NCBI RefSeq assembly: GCF_024721315.2
Contig: NZ_JANFAK020000092.1
Location: 1-34,557 of the forward strand
Reading direction: 5' to 3'
Source: Streptomyces sp. Isolate_45
Lineage (GTDB): Bacteria > Actinomycetota > Actinomycetes > Streptomycetales > Streptomycetaceae
DNA length: 34,557 bases
Of this stretch, positions 7,691-14,816 are shown one piece after another; position 1 is the stretch's first letter; every line of letters begins with the position of its first letter. Under the pieces are notes generated by a model. The model made no database searches. It saw only the letters and a program-made list of their open reading frames with translations, and was not told the origin of the DNA. Position numbers and translations under genes: made by a program.

Positions 7691-8344
7691 CTACGCGGCC
7701 CGGTCGGTCAGCAGGGCGACGGCGAGCCGCGTCCGGAGTCCGGCCAGGGCGCGGACCACGGGGACCGCGGTGGCCAGGAGGAACACCCCGATGGCTGTGT
7801 TGAAGCCGATGTCGGCGGCCCGCGAGGAGGTGTCGAAGACCAGCTCGGCCAGGCCCTGGTTGTCATCTCCCCGGGGCAGGGACCACGACCAGGTGGCGTA
7901 GAGCAGCTCGCCGATGCCGCCGAGGGTCCATGTCAGGGCCACGCTGAAGGTGATGACCTGGAGCGGGAAGGCGACGACCGGATGGACGAGGTCGCGCCAG
8001 GACCGTGGGTCGCGCACCGCGCGCAGCGTTCCCGCCCATCCCGTGCCGGACGGCAGCGGGTGGCGCGGGGGCAACGGGCGGCCGGTGACGGCCGTTACGC
8101 GCCGGCGCTCCCGGTTGGCCAGGGACCGGGCCGCTCGCAACGTTCCGGCCAGGATCGGCAGCCCGACCCAGACCACGAGGGTGGACGCCCCGAGGGCGAC
8201 TCCGGTCACCGCGACGGTGAACGCCGCCAGCCCGAGGGGTAGTCCGGACAGCAGGTAGCCCAGCTCGCTGCGGAACCGGCGGGCACGCGGCTCGGGCGCG
8301 GTGGGCGCCTGCGACACAGTGGGGCGTGAGGCGGTGTCAGTCAT
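7691..8344 (-). CDS. Free-standing putative sensor-domain membrane protein
   Basis: A 217-aa membrane protein matching the sensor domain normally fused to the N-terminus of actinobacterial histidine kinases: paired N-terminal helices (LGYLLSGLPLGLAAFTVAVT and ALGASTLVVWVGLPILAGTL), a linker with RDPRSWRDLVHPVVAFPLQV, then a second helix pair (VITFSVALTWTLGGIGELLY and IGVFLLATAVPVVRALAGL). No kinase, HAMP or output domain follows: the gene stops after the last helix. It is convergent with the DUF6584-like gene and tandem with the SpoIIE-type protein (same strand). It could be a ligand-sensing partner, or a leftover of a split kinase. The start is ATG 8344; the ribosome-binding site is weak. 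Confidence 0.75.
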   Translation of the reverse strand: MTDTASRPTVSQAPTAPEPRARRFRSELGYLLSGLPLGLAAFTVAVTGVALGASTLVVWVGLPILAGTLRAARSLANRERRRVTAVTGRPLPPRHPLPSGTGWAGTLRAVRDPRSWRDLVHPVVAFPLQVITFSVALTWTLGGIGELLYATWSWSLPRGDDNQGLAELVFDTSSRAADIGFNTAIGVFLLATAVPVVRALAGLRTRLAVALLTDRAA

Positions 8345-8506
8345 GGGACCACGATCGCGGTTTCGCGATGCCGCGACGAGCCTGCTACCCCGCCGGTGGA
8401 GGGTAGGGCTTGCCCCACCCGGCCGTTCCTCACCATGGGGCTCGCCCGGCAGGAAATCCGTCAGGGATCCCCCGCCGGACACCGGGTTCCCGGGCTGTGC
8501 CCCGGT

Positions 8507-10615
8507 TCAGTACGCGAGGGCCTGCTCGGTCCACACGGTCTTGCCCGTGGCCGTGTAGCGGATGCCCCAGCGCTGGGCGAGCTGCGCGACGATGAACAGC
8601 CCGCGGCCGCCCTCGTCCACCGCGCGGGCGTGGCGCAGGTGCGGGCTCGTGGTGCTCGCGTCGTACACCTCGCAGGTGAGGGAGCGGTCCTTGATGAGGC
8701 GCAGCCGCAGGGGCGGGCTTCCGTAGCGCAGGGCGTTGGTGACCAGTTCGCTGACGATCAGTTCGGTGGCGGCCGCGGTGTCCTCGTCCACTCCCCAGCT
8801 CGTGAGCGTCCGGCGGGCGTACTCGCGAGCGGCGGCCGCCTCGGAGAGGTCGTCGGCCAGGAGTCGGGTGGCCGCGCCGTGGTCGGGGAAGGGCCGGGTG
8901 CGGGCCAGCAGGAGGACCGCGTCACCGTCACCGTTGCCGGTCCCGAGCGCGTACAGGGTGTTGTCGCACAGCTCCTGGAGGGGCCGGTCCGGATGGGCAA
9001 GGGCCTCGCGGAGTACGTCCGGGACGTCATGGCTCGTGGTCGGGGCCACCGGGAGCAGCCCGGGCGTGTAGAGGGCGAGGGTGCTGCCTTCGGGGAGTTC
9101 GACGGTCGTCGTGGCGAAGGGCCAGCCCCCGCCGCCGCCCAGCACCGGCCCGACGGCGAGGTCCGCGGCCTCGACCGACCCGTCGGGACGGACGATCACC
9201 GGCGGAGTCGGCTGGCCCGCGCAGGCGAAGGTCCAGGTCCGCTCGAAGGGGTCGTACACCCCGTAGAGGCAACTCGCGGACAGCGGCAGCAGGCGCGCGG
9301 GGCCGGTGGGCGGGGTCGTACGTTCCGCTGCCAGGAAGCCCGCGGTGTCGTCGAGGCGGGCCAGGAGTTCGTCCGGTTCCAGGTCCAGGGCGGCCAGGGC
9401 GTGGACGACGGTGCGCAGCTGCCCCATCATCGTCGCGGTGTGGATGCCGTGTCCGGAGACGTTGCCGACGGCGAGGGCGGTGCGGGCGCCCGACAGGGCG
9501 ATCACGTCGAACCAGCCCCCGCCCCCGTCCTCGGCCGGGACGTGCAGGTGAGCCGTGTCGACGGTGCTCCGCCCCACGGGGTGGCGCGGCAGCAGATGTC
9601 GTTGGACCGTCGCGGCGATGGTGTGCTCGCGGGTGAAGCGGCGGGCGTTTTCGACGCACAGCGCGGTATGGGCGCACACCTCGCGGACGAGACCGAGATC
9701 GCCCGGGTCGAAAGGGGAGGAGCCCGCCGTGCGGTACAGGCTGACCAGGCCCAGGGCGCTGCCCCGCAGGGCCAGCGGGGCCACCAGCAGGCTGTGGGCG
9801 CCGGAGGCGCGGATCGCGCCGGCCCGCCTCGGGTCGGTCCCCAGCCACGGGCTGTCCTCGTCCAGGGCGACGATCCGGGGGTGCAGGTCCGTCAACGTCC
9901 GACTGTAGGGGGTGGGATTGCGAAGACTGCGCACGTCACCCACCGGATGGGCCTGCTCCTGCCGACCGTCCCCACGGGACCTGAACGCCGCACGCCGCAA
10001 CGGCACGTCCTGCGCCAGCGGGCCCGCCGGGGGCTCCTCGCCCCGGACCACGGCCTCCACGACCTCGACCACGGCGACATCGGCGAAGGCCACCACGAGG
10101 GCCTCCGCCAGCTCCTCACAGGTGGTGATCACGTCGAGGGACTGTCCCACGCGCTCGCGCACCGCGTCCAGCACCCGCAGCAGGGCGCGCGCCTCCTCCG
10201 CCTCCGTGACGTCAACGACCGCGACCGCCACCCCCAGAACCACCCCCTCCTCGTCGGTCAGGCGGAACACCGACACCGAGCGGGCCCGCTCCCGGCCCTG
10301 GTCGGAGTCCAGCCGGGTGCGCACCACCCGTTCCCGTACCGGAACTCCGGTCTCGAGGACCCCGCGGATCATCCGCGTGGCTTCGGCCGGGGAGTTCAGT
10401 CCCGTGAAGGCCTCGGAGAAGCGACGCCCCAGCAGGTCCTCGACGGGAACGTCGTGCATGGAGCGCGTGGCGGTGTTGATCCGTACCAGCCTCAGGTCCG
10501 TGTCCAGGACGTGCAGGCCGACGGGCGACTGGGTGAACAGGGCGTCCAGCACCGCCAGGTCCATGTCCCCGGGCACGCCTTGCCCCGCCCGCCGGGACGG
10601 ATCTTCGTGCGTCAT
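8507..10615 (-). CDS. PAS-GAF-SpoIIE-HATPase signalling protein with degenerate phosphatase site
   Basis: A 702-aa cytoplasmic regulator with PAS at about 20-140, GAF at about 160-325, a SpoIIE/PP2C-type domain at about 335-575 and a GHKL/RsbW-like ATPase domain at about 580-700. Such fusions combine an anti-anti-sigma phosphatase with an anti-sigma kinase. The ATPase domain looks intact (N box ELIVSELVTNALRYG, G box DEGGRGLF). The phosphatase metal sites look lost: GGDWYD is GGGGWFD (Asp to Gly367), GDVxGHG is GNVSGHG (Asp to Asn385), LYTDGL is LYTPGL (Asp to Pro518), and the last DD is Gly564-Asp565. It may therefore act as a kinase with a regulatory pseudophosphatase. The start ATG 10615 has a near-perfect GGAGGTGA; the longer frame to 11533 overlaps the next gene. 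Confidence 0.9.
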   Translation of the reverse strand: MTHEDPSRRAGQGVPGDMDLAVLDALFTQSPVGLHVLDTDLRLVRINTATRSMHDVPVEDLLGRRFSEAFTGLNSPAEATRMIRGVLETGVPVRERVVRTRLDSDQGRERARSVSVFRLTDEEGVVLGVAVAVVDVTEAEEARALLRVLDAVRERVGQSLDVITTCEELAEALVVAFADVAVVEVVEAVVRGEEPPAGPLAQDVPLRRAAFRSRGDGRQEQAHPVGDVRSLRNPTPYSRTLTDLHPRIVALDEDSPWLGTDPRRAGAIRASGAHSLLVAPLALRGSALGLVSLYRTAGSSPFDPGDLGLVREVCAHTALCVENARRFTREHTIAATVQRHLLPRHPVGRSTVDTAHLHVPAEDGGGGWFDVIALSGARTALAVGNVSGHGIHTATMMGQLRTVVHALAALDLEPDELLARLDDTAGFLAAERTTPPTGPARLLPLSASCLYGVYDPFERTWTFACAGQPTPPVIVRPDGSVEAADLAVGPVLGGGGGWPFATTTVELPEGSTLALYTPGLLPVAPTTSHDVPDVLREALAHPDRPLQELCDNTLYALGTGNGDGDAVLLLARTRPFPDHGAATRLLADDLSEAAAAREYARRTLTSWGVDEDTAAATELIVSELVTNALRYGSPPLRLRLIKDRSLTCEVYDASTTSPHLRHARAVDEGGRGLFIVAQLAQRWGIRYTATGKTVWTEQALAY

Positions 10616-10809
10616 CGCGATCACCTCCGTCGCCCAGCCTGCACGACCGAAGGCCCACCCGCCCTTCGCGCAGCCGTGAAGTAGCTCGATCAGCCTCCGC
10701 GCCCGGACGCGGGGCGGCGTGGGGCCGGGCCTGACGCTCCGGCAGGCGGGGGTCCCGCCCGGAGGCCGCGCCGGCGGGGCCCGGGAGCACGTCCGCCCGG
10801 GCCCCGTCC

Positions 10810-11868
10810 TCAGGCACCCGTGCCCGTGCGCGCACCGTACTTCCCGCCGCGGGACGCCATCTCCTTGATCACTACCGCGGTGCGCCCCGTGACGTAGCCC
10901 CGCCGGAGGGTGTCGTCGGGGCGGGTGAACTGGCCCACCGCGTTCTTCCGTCCGAGGGTGACGGCGCGGGCGACGTAGCGCGGGGAGTACGGCTCGGGCA
11001 CTCGGCCCTCGGTCAGACGGACCAGGGTGTCCACCGCGTGAGCGGCCTGCGGTACCGCGAGCGCGCAGGCGAAACGGGCTCCGGGCACGGCCGCGCAGTC
11101 GCCCACGGCGAAGATCCGTTCGTCGCTGACGCTGCGCAGGTACTCGTCGACGACCGCACGGCCGTCCGCGTCGACCTGGAGACCGCTCCGCCCGGCGAGG
11201 TCGGGTACGTCGGCCACGATCGCCCACAGGGTCAGGTCGGAGGCGAGGGCGGCGCCCGACCGGAGGCGAACGGCTCCGTCGGTGGCCTCCGTGACGCCGT
11301 CGTCCACGATGTCGACCCGCAGCCGCTCCAGTCCGGCGCGGACCCGCCGGTACGCGCGGCGGGAGAAGATGCCGGCAACGGACGAGCCCACGAGCCGTAC
11401 CCGGAGGTCCGGCCTGGCCCCGGCCACCTCGGCCGCCGTCTCGATGCCCGTCGCGCCGCCCCCGATCACCGTGACGGTGCTGCTCGCGGGAAGTGCGGCG
11501 AGCGCCACGCGGGCCCGTTCCGCTCCCTCCCACGTTCCCACCGGAACCGTTCCCGGCATGGGTACGACGGTGCTGCCCACGGCGAGGAACGCGTGGTCGA
11601 AGTCGAGGCTCGCCCCGTCGTCGAGGCGGACGCCCCCGTCGCAGATCTTCTCGACGGTGCCGACGCGCGAGGTGATCCCGTCGCGCAGCATCGAGGTCAG
11701 GGGCGTGGCAGCGACGGCGGTCCCCGCGATCTGCTGGTGCAGCCGTACGCGCTCCACGAAGTCGGGGCGCGGGTTGATCACCGTGACCTCGGCGCTCTTC
11801 ACCTTCTTCGCCAGCCGGTTTGCCGCGTACATGCCCGCGTATCCGCCGCCCACCACTACAACCTTCAT
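10810..11868 (-). CDS. FAD-dependent NADH dehydrogenase-like oxidoreductase (NDH-2 type)
   Basis: A 352-aa two-dinucleotide-binding flavoprotein. Seen: FAD-binding VVVGGGYAGMYAANRL at the N-terminus, the NAD(P)-binding VTVIGGGATGIETAAEV in the middle, and the FAD ribityl-contact motif IFAVGDCAAVPG near residue 268. The C-terminus (YVTGRTAVVIKEMASRGGKY) matches type II NADH:quinone oxidoreductase-like proteins, though the chain is shorter than classical Ndh (about 420-450 aa). The start ATG 11868 is set by GGGAGG 5 nt upstream; an earlier in-frame start at 11955 lacks support. It is divergent from the ECF41 sigma factor and preceded by the same kind of promoter motif, so probably part of that regulon. 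Confidence 0.88.
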   Translation of the reverse strand: MKVVVVGGGYAGMYAANRLAKKVKSAEVTVINPRPDFVERVRLHQQIAGTAVAATPLTSMLRDGITSRVGTVEKICDGGVRLDDGASLDFDHAFLAVGSTVVPMPGTVPVGTWEGAERARVALAALPASSTVTVIGGGATGIETAAEVAGARPDLRVRLVGSSVAGIFSRRAYRRVRAGLERLRVDIVDDGVTEATDGAVRLRSGAALASDLTLWAIVADVPDLAGRSGLQVDADGRAVVDEYLRSVSDERIFAVGDCAAVPGARFACALAVPQAAHAVDTLVRLTEGRVPEPYSPRYVARAVTLGRKNAVGQFTRPDDTLRRGYVTGRTAVVIKEMASRGGKYGARTGTGA

Positions 11869-11907
11869 GTCGGCCTCCCGCCTTGGTGACTGGTCGGACA
11901 TGAGATG

Positions 11908-11930
11908 CCGGCGGTCCGGGGTCTGTGACA
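11908..11930 (-). promoter_or_regulatory. ECF41-type promoter for the flavoprotein gene
   Basis: On the minus strand TGTCACA (complement of 11924-11930), a 16-bp spacer, then CATC. The ECF41 consensus is TGTCACA with a CGTC-like -10. It lies about 40 bp before ATG 11868, so the flavoprotein is probably transcribed by the adjacent sigma factor. The spacer begins with the same GACC and ends with the same CCGG as its plus-strand counterpart. Confidence 0.6.
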
Positions 11931-11966
11931 CCGACGCGAACGTGTCACGCGTCACAGGGCGCGTGG

Positions 11967-11993
11967 TGTCACAGACCGGGTCGGGCCGGTGTC
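11967..11993 (+). promoter_or_regulatory. ECF41-type autoregulatory promoter for the sigma-factor gene
   Basis: TGTCACA at 11967-11973, 16-bp spacer, TGTC at 11990-11993, giving a predicted start near 12000 and a leader of about 48 nt before ATG 12048. Additional partial copies (TGTCAC at 11943 and GTCACA at 11951) lie between the two promoters. Confidence 0.6.
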
Positions 11994-12047
11994 CTGTGAT
12001 GACCGGGTCGAGATCGAAGAAGCAAACGAAGAAGCAGGAGACACCGC

Positions 12048-12950
12048 ATGAGTCATGAGGACGACCGCCGTCCCGACGCCGCCACCGAGACGTTCGTCGC
12101 CCACCGCAGGCTGCTGTTCACCATCGCCTACGAGATGCTCGGGTCGGCCGTTGACGCGGAGGACGTCCTCCAGGAGACCTGGCTGCGCTGGGTGGGTGTC
12201 GATCCCGACGTGGTGCGGGACCGGCGTGCGTACCTGGTCCGGATCACCACCCGCCAGGCGCTCGGACGGCTGCGTACGCTCGCGCGGCGCAAGGAGTCGT
12301 ACGTGGGGCCATGGCTGCCCGAGCCGCTGCTGACCGCACCCGACGTGGCCGAGGACGTCGAGCTGGCCGACAGCATGTCGATGGCGATGATGCTGGTGTT
12401 GGAAACCCTCGCGCCCACCGAGCGGGCGGTGTTCGTGCTGCGGGAGGTGTTCGACCTCGGGTACGACGAGATCGCGGAGGCCGTCGACAAGAGCCGGGCC
12501 GCGGTCCGTCAGATCGCCCACCGCGCTCGGGCACACGTCGCCGCGCGCCGACCGCGCGGCGAGGTGTCCGCCGCCGAGTCCAGGGCCGCGCTCGGGGCCT
12601 TCCGACGGGCGGTCGAGACGGGGGACCTGCAGGGCCTGCTCGACCTCCTCGCGCCGGACGTCGTCGCCCTGAGCGACGGCGGCGGCATCAAGCAGGCGAT
12701 GCCGCGGCCCGTCGTGGGCGCCGAGAAGGTGGCCCGCGCGCTGGCCGCAGGCGTTGCGGTGTTCGGCCCCGTCTCGACGGTGGAGTCGACGCAGATCAAC
12801 GGCCACCCGGCTCTGGTCACGCGGATCGACGGGGAGATCGACATGGTCGTGGCCGTGCGGATCGACGACGGCCTCGTCACGGGTCTCTACACCGTGCGCA
12901 ACCCCGAGAAGCTGACGCGCATGGAACGGGAGACAGCCGTGAGCCGCTGA
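12048..12950 (+). CDS. sigJ: ECF41-family RNA polymerase sigma factor (SigJ type)
   Basis: A 300-aa sigma factor with sigma-2 at about 14-78, sigma-4 at about 108-165 and a C-terminal SnoaL-like extension at about 175-295. All three hallmark ECF41 motifs are visible: WLPEPL in the linker (89-94), DGGG (210-213) and NPEKL (285-289, usually NPDKL). In this group the extension regulates the sigma factor in place of a separate anti-sigma factor. The usual partner is a small COE-type (decarboxylase/oxidoreductase/epimerase) protein; here the divergent partner is a flavoprotein. The start ATG is supported by AGGAG about 8 nt upstream. The signal sensed is unknown. The symbol follows the general usage for this class. 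Confidence 0.92.
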   Translation: MSHEDDRRPDAATETFVAHRRLLFTIAYEMLGSAVDAEDVLQETWLRWVGVDPDVVRDRRAYLVRITTRQALGRLRTLARRKESYVGPWLPEPLLTAPDVAEDVELADSMSMAMMLVLETLAPTERAVFVLREVFDLGYDEIAEAVDKSRAAVRQIAHRARAHVAARRPRGEVSAAESRAALGAFRRAVETGDLQGLLDLLAPDVVALSDGGGIKQAMPRPVVGAEKVARALAAGVAVFGPVSTVESTQINGHPALVTRIDGEIDMVVAVRIDDGLVTGLYTVRNPEKLTRMERETAVSR

Positions 12951-12957
12951 CCCGCCG

Positions 12958-12995
12958 CCGGGGGCGGAGGCCGGGGGCGGCCCCTCCGCCCCCGG
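12958..12995. terminator. Strong GC-rich hairpin between convergent genes
   Basis: Perfect 13-bp inverted repeat, CCGGGGGCGGAGG at 12958-12970 and its complement at 12983-12995, loop 12 nt. It starts 8 bp after the sigma-factor stop and ends 7 bp before the stop of the opposite gene. There is no U tract, as is common in Streptomyces bidirectional terminators. Confidence 0.7.
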
Positions 12996-13001
12996 TGGGG
13001 A

Positions 13002-13343
13002 TCAGTCCCTGGCCGGGTGCCCCGGAACGTGGTCGGTGCCCGGGGCCGCCTCGACCGTCTCACTGTGAGAACCGCCCTGCGACGCGGGCCGCACCTTGCC
13101 TGCCGGTACGTGGGCGGTTCCCGGAGCGGCCTTGACCGTCCGGCCGTGCGGGTCGTCCTTCGAGGCGGGCCGCACCTTCCGTGCCGCGACGCCGTCCGTA
13201 CCCGGAGCGGCCTTGACCGTCCGCTCGTACGGAGCCTTGACCGCGCCGCCGCCCTGGCCGTCGGCGTGGGCGGCCCCGCCGAGGGCCAGGGTGCTGAGCA
13301 GGACGGCGGCACAAGTGGCGGCGATGCGCTTTGCGGTGTTCAT
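13002..13343 (-). CDS. Small secreted protein with three ~27-residue repeats
   Basis: A 113-aa protein beginning with a clear signal peptide (MNTAKRIAATCAAVLLSTLA, cleavage expected after the AHA at about 25-27). The mature part, about 85 residues, consists of three tandem units of the form (R/E)TV(K/E)AAPGTxxV followed by a KVRPAS-type segment. No cysteines remain after processing. The repeats contain no known catalytic motif; they could be structural, wall-associated or metal/ligand-binding, and I do not recognise the family. The start ATG 13343 has AAGGAG 7 nt upstream. It is convergent with the ECF41 gene and separated from it by a hairpin. Confidence 0.75.
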   Translation of the reverse strand: MNTAKRIAATCAAVLLSTLALGGAAHADGQGGGAVKAPYERTVKAAPGTDGVAARKVRPASKDDPHGRTVKAAPGTAHVPAGKVRPASQGGSHSETVEAAPGTDHVPGHPARD

Positions 13344-13541
13344 GAGGTGCTCCTTGGGGTGGAAGTCCGACTGACACCCCGAACGTACGAGGGACCGACC
13401 TTTCGTCTCCCTCACGTCCGTCGGCCGTTCGACCCCTCCGCGCTTACCGCAACCCGACGCCGTGGCCCCGCCCCGTGACCCCGCCCCGTGGGCCCCGACC
13501 GGCGATGCGCCGGGGTCGAACACCGGGATGGCCTGAGGCTC

Positions 13542-13979
13542 GTGACGAGTTTCCGACTGGCGGCGTACGCCGTGTGCATCGAGGACGGACGGGTACTGCC
13601 CGCCCGTCATCTGCCGCCGAACGGCGAACCCGACTGGACGCCCCCGGGCGGAAGGGTCGAACACGCCGAGGATCCGGTCGGCACGGTGATCCGCGAGGTC
13701 GCCGAGGAGACCGGCTGCGACGCGGTGGTCGAGCGTCTGCCGGGCGTGGACTCACGGGTGATCCCCGCAGCCGAGCGCGCCGTCCGGTGCGGACCGGAAC
13801 ACCACGACGTCGGAAGCCGACACCGTCCCCGCGCACGACACGGCGCCCGGTCCGGGAGCCTCAGCCCCGGACCGGGCGCCGTCCTGCGGTGCGGATGCCC
13901 CGAGCCCGCCCTCGTCACGACCGGATCTGCACGTGGTGATGAAATGTGCGCGGTGCACGGTGACTTGTCACGCTGCTGA
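13542..13979 (+). CDS. NUDIX hydrolase, probably degenerate at the C-terminus
   Basis: A 145-aa frame with an intact Nudix box: Gly-Gly-Arg-Val-Glu, then Glu-Asp-Pro, then REVAEETG at about residues 44-65, matching Gx5Ex7REUxEExGU. That box binds the metal used to cleave nucleoside-diphosphate-linked substrates. N-terminal homology starts at the GTG 13542 (VTSFRLAAYAVCIEDGRVL). After SRVIPAAER and GPEHHDVG the sequence becomes Arg/Pro/Ser-rich and no longer resembles the last beta-strand and helix of the fold, suggesting a frameshift or erosion. Total length is close to normal only because the shifted frame stays open. Function of the residual protein is doubtful. Confidence 0.55.
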   Translation: MTSFRLAAYAVCIEDGRVLPARHLPPNGEPDWTPPGGRVEHAEDPVGTVIREVAEETGCDAVVERLPGVDSRVIPAAERAVRCGPEHHDVGSRHRPRARHGARSGSLSPGPGAVLRCGCPEPALVTTGSARGDEMCAVHGDLSRC

Positions 13980-13987
13980 GCTGCACT

Positions 13988-14080
13988 GTCGCTTCGGGAG
14001 TCGAACCCGATGCGCTGCTCTCCGCGCGCCAGTCGGGCCGGTAACCGCCGGCCCTCGGTTGTGCACGCCTCCGGAGCGAC
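13988..14080 (-). ncRNA. tRNA-like RNA downstream of the DIP1984-family gene
   Basis: Read on the minus strand this 93-nt segment has the outline of a class II tRNA. The first six bases GTCGCT (14080-14075) pair exactly with the last six AGCGAC (13993-13988). Directly before the 3' arm is a perfect T arm: 5-bp stem TCGGG/CCCGA enclosing the canonical loop TTCGACT (13994-14010). A 7-bp hairpin GGGCCGG/CCGGCCC with a 6-nt loop (14054-14035) occupies the anticodon-arm position, and a short GCGC/GCGC hairpin (14029-14012) the variable-arm position. The anticodon loop and D arm are not canonical, so it is unlikely to be an ordinary elongator. It begins 22 nt after the stop of the DIP1984-family gene and is probably cotranscribed. 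CCA is not encoded. Confidence 0.5.
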
Positions 14081-14102
14081 TACCTGCTCCGCACCGCCGG
14101 TC

Positions 14103-14573
14103 TCAGTCCAGGAGGTCGGCCTCCCAGTTGGTGCGCTGAATGCGTACGTCGATCTCGCGGATCTCGCGGGCGGCGTCGTCGGCGCGGGCACGGAGCTCGG
14201 CGACGGGCAGCGCGGGGAGCACCATCAGCTCGGATCGCAGCTGGCGGCCGTGTCCGCGCTCACCGCTACCGGCGGCGGCGTCGGCGGCCGAGGTGAGTAC
14301 GGAGTGGCGCAGCCGCAGGGTGTCGCGGCGGGCGAGGGCGTCGGTGAGGGTGCCGTCGGCACCCATGTCGACTGCGGCGTTGGTCCGGTTGACGCGCCGG
14401 ATCAGGGACTCCAGGGCGTCGAGGGTCTCGGTGACCTCGGCGAGCAGCACGGCCGGATCCTCGGCAGGGGTCTCACCTTCTTGGTGACGGGCGTTGGCCA
14501 CGATGCGGGCCCGCAACTGTTCGACGCGGCGAGCCGCCTCCGCGCGCTCCGCCAGCGCTTCCCCGAGCTTCAT
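14103..14573 (-). CDS. DIP1984-family protein
   Basis: A 156-aa, almost wholly alpha-helical, charged protein. The N-terminal KLGEALAERAEAARRVEQLR, the centre LDALESLIRRVNRTNAAVDM, the LTDALARRDTLRLRHSVL segment and the C-terminal IREIDVRIQRTNWEADLLD are the familiar landmarks of the DIP1984 family in actinobacteria. No enzyme motif and no signal peptide. From memory, comparative-genomic work places relatives of this family beside RNA-repair genes and tRNA-like RNAs; function is otherwise unknown. The ATG 14573 follows a GGGGAGGGGA purine run. The tRNA-like RNA directly downstream supports an RNA-binding role, but that is inference. Confidence 0.85.
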   Translation of the reverse strand: MKLGEALAERAEAARRVEQLRARIVANARHQEGETPAEDPAVLLAEVTETLDALESLIRRVNRTNAAVDMGADGTLTDALARRDTLRLRHSVLTSAADAAAGSGERGHGRQLRSELMVLPALPVAELRARADDAAREIREIDVRIQRTNWEADLLD

Positions 14574-14599
14574 CGTGGTGGGTCCCCTCCCCTGGTTCC

Positions 14600-14627
14600 G
14601 TTCGTTGGCCGTTCGTTGGCCGTTCGT
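14600..14627. repeat. Short tandem repeat upstream of the DIP1984-family gene
   Basis: Two perfect copies of the 11-mer GTTCGTTGGCC (14600-14610, 14611-14621) and a partial third (GTTCGT). It lies about 30 bp upstream of the start codon, inside the expected promoter or leader, so it could be an operator. Confidence 0.6.
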
Positions 14628-14816
14628 CGTGCGTGCAGCGGTACGGCGACGGGCAGTACGGCTTCGTCGATCACCCTACGTCACTCCGAGGCCGTCGGAC
14701 CCGCGACGGCCGGCGGACCACGGCGCTCGTCGGTGGCGGCCGGAACAGGGTCACCGATGTCGGGGAGGGACGACGACCTCCGCGTGCCGCAAGCCCGGGG
14801 TGCCCCCCCTCACTCG

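Noticed and set aside
8396..10684. 762-codon plus-strand open frame opposite the SpoIIE-type gene
   Set aside because: No domain, highly biased Gly/Arg/Val/Gln composition, and the minus strand carries four recognisable domains with a strong ribosome-binding site.
10616..11533. N-terminal extension of the SpoIIE-type protein
   Set aside because: The extension overlaps the flavoprotein gene in another frame, is Arg/Gly-rich and lacks a start site; the ATG at 10615 has a near-perfect Shine-Dalgarno.
13988..14080. Ordinary elongator tRNA
   Set aside because: The acceptor stem has only 6 pairs, the anticodon arm has a 7-bp stem with a 6-nt loop and no D arm with GG can be drawn; it was kept as a tRNA-like RNA instead.
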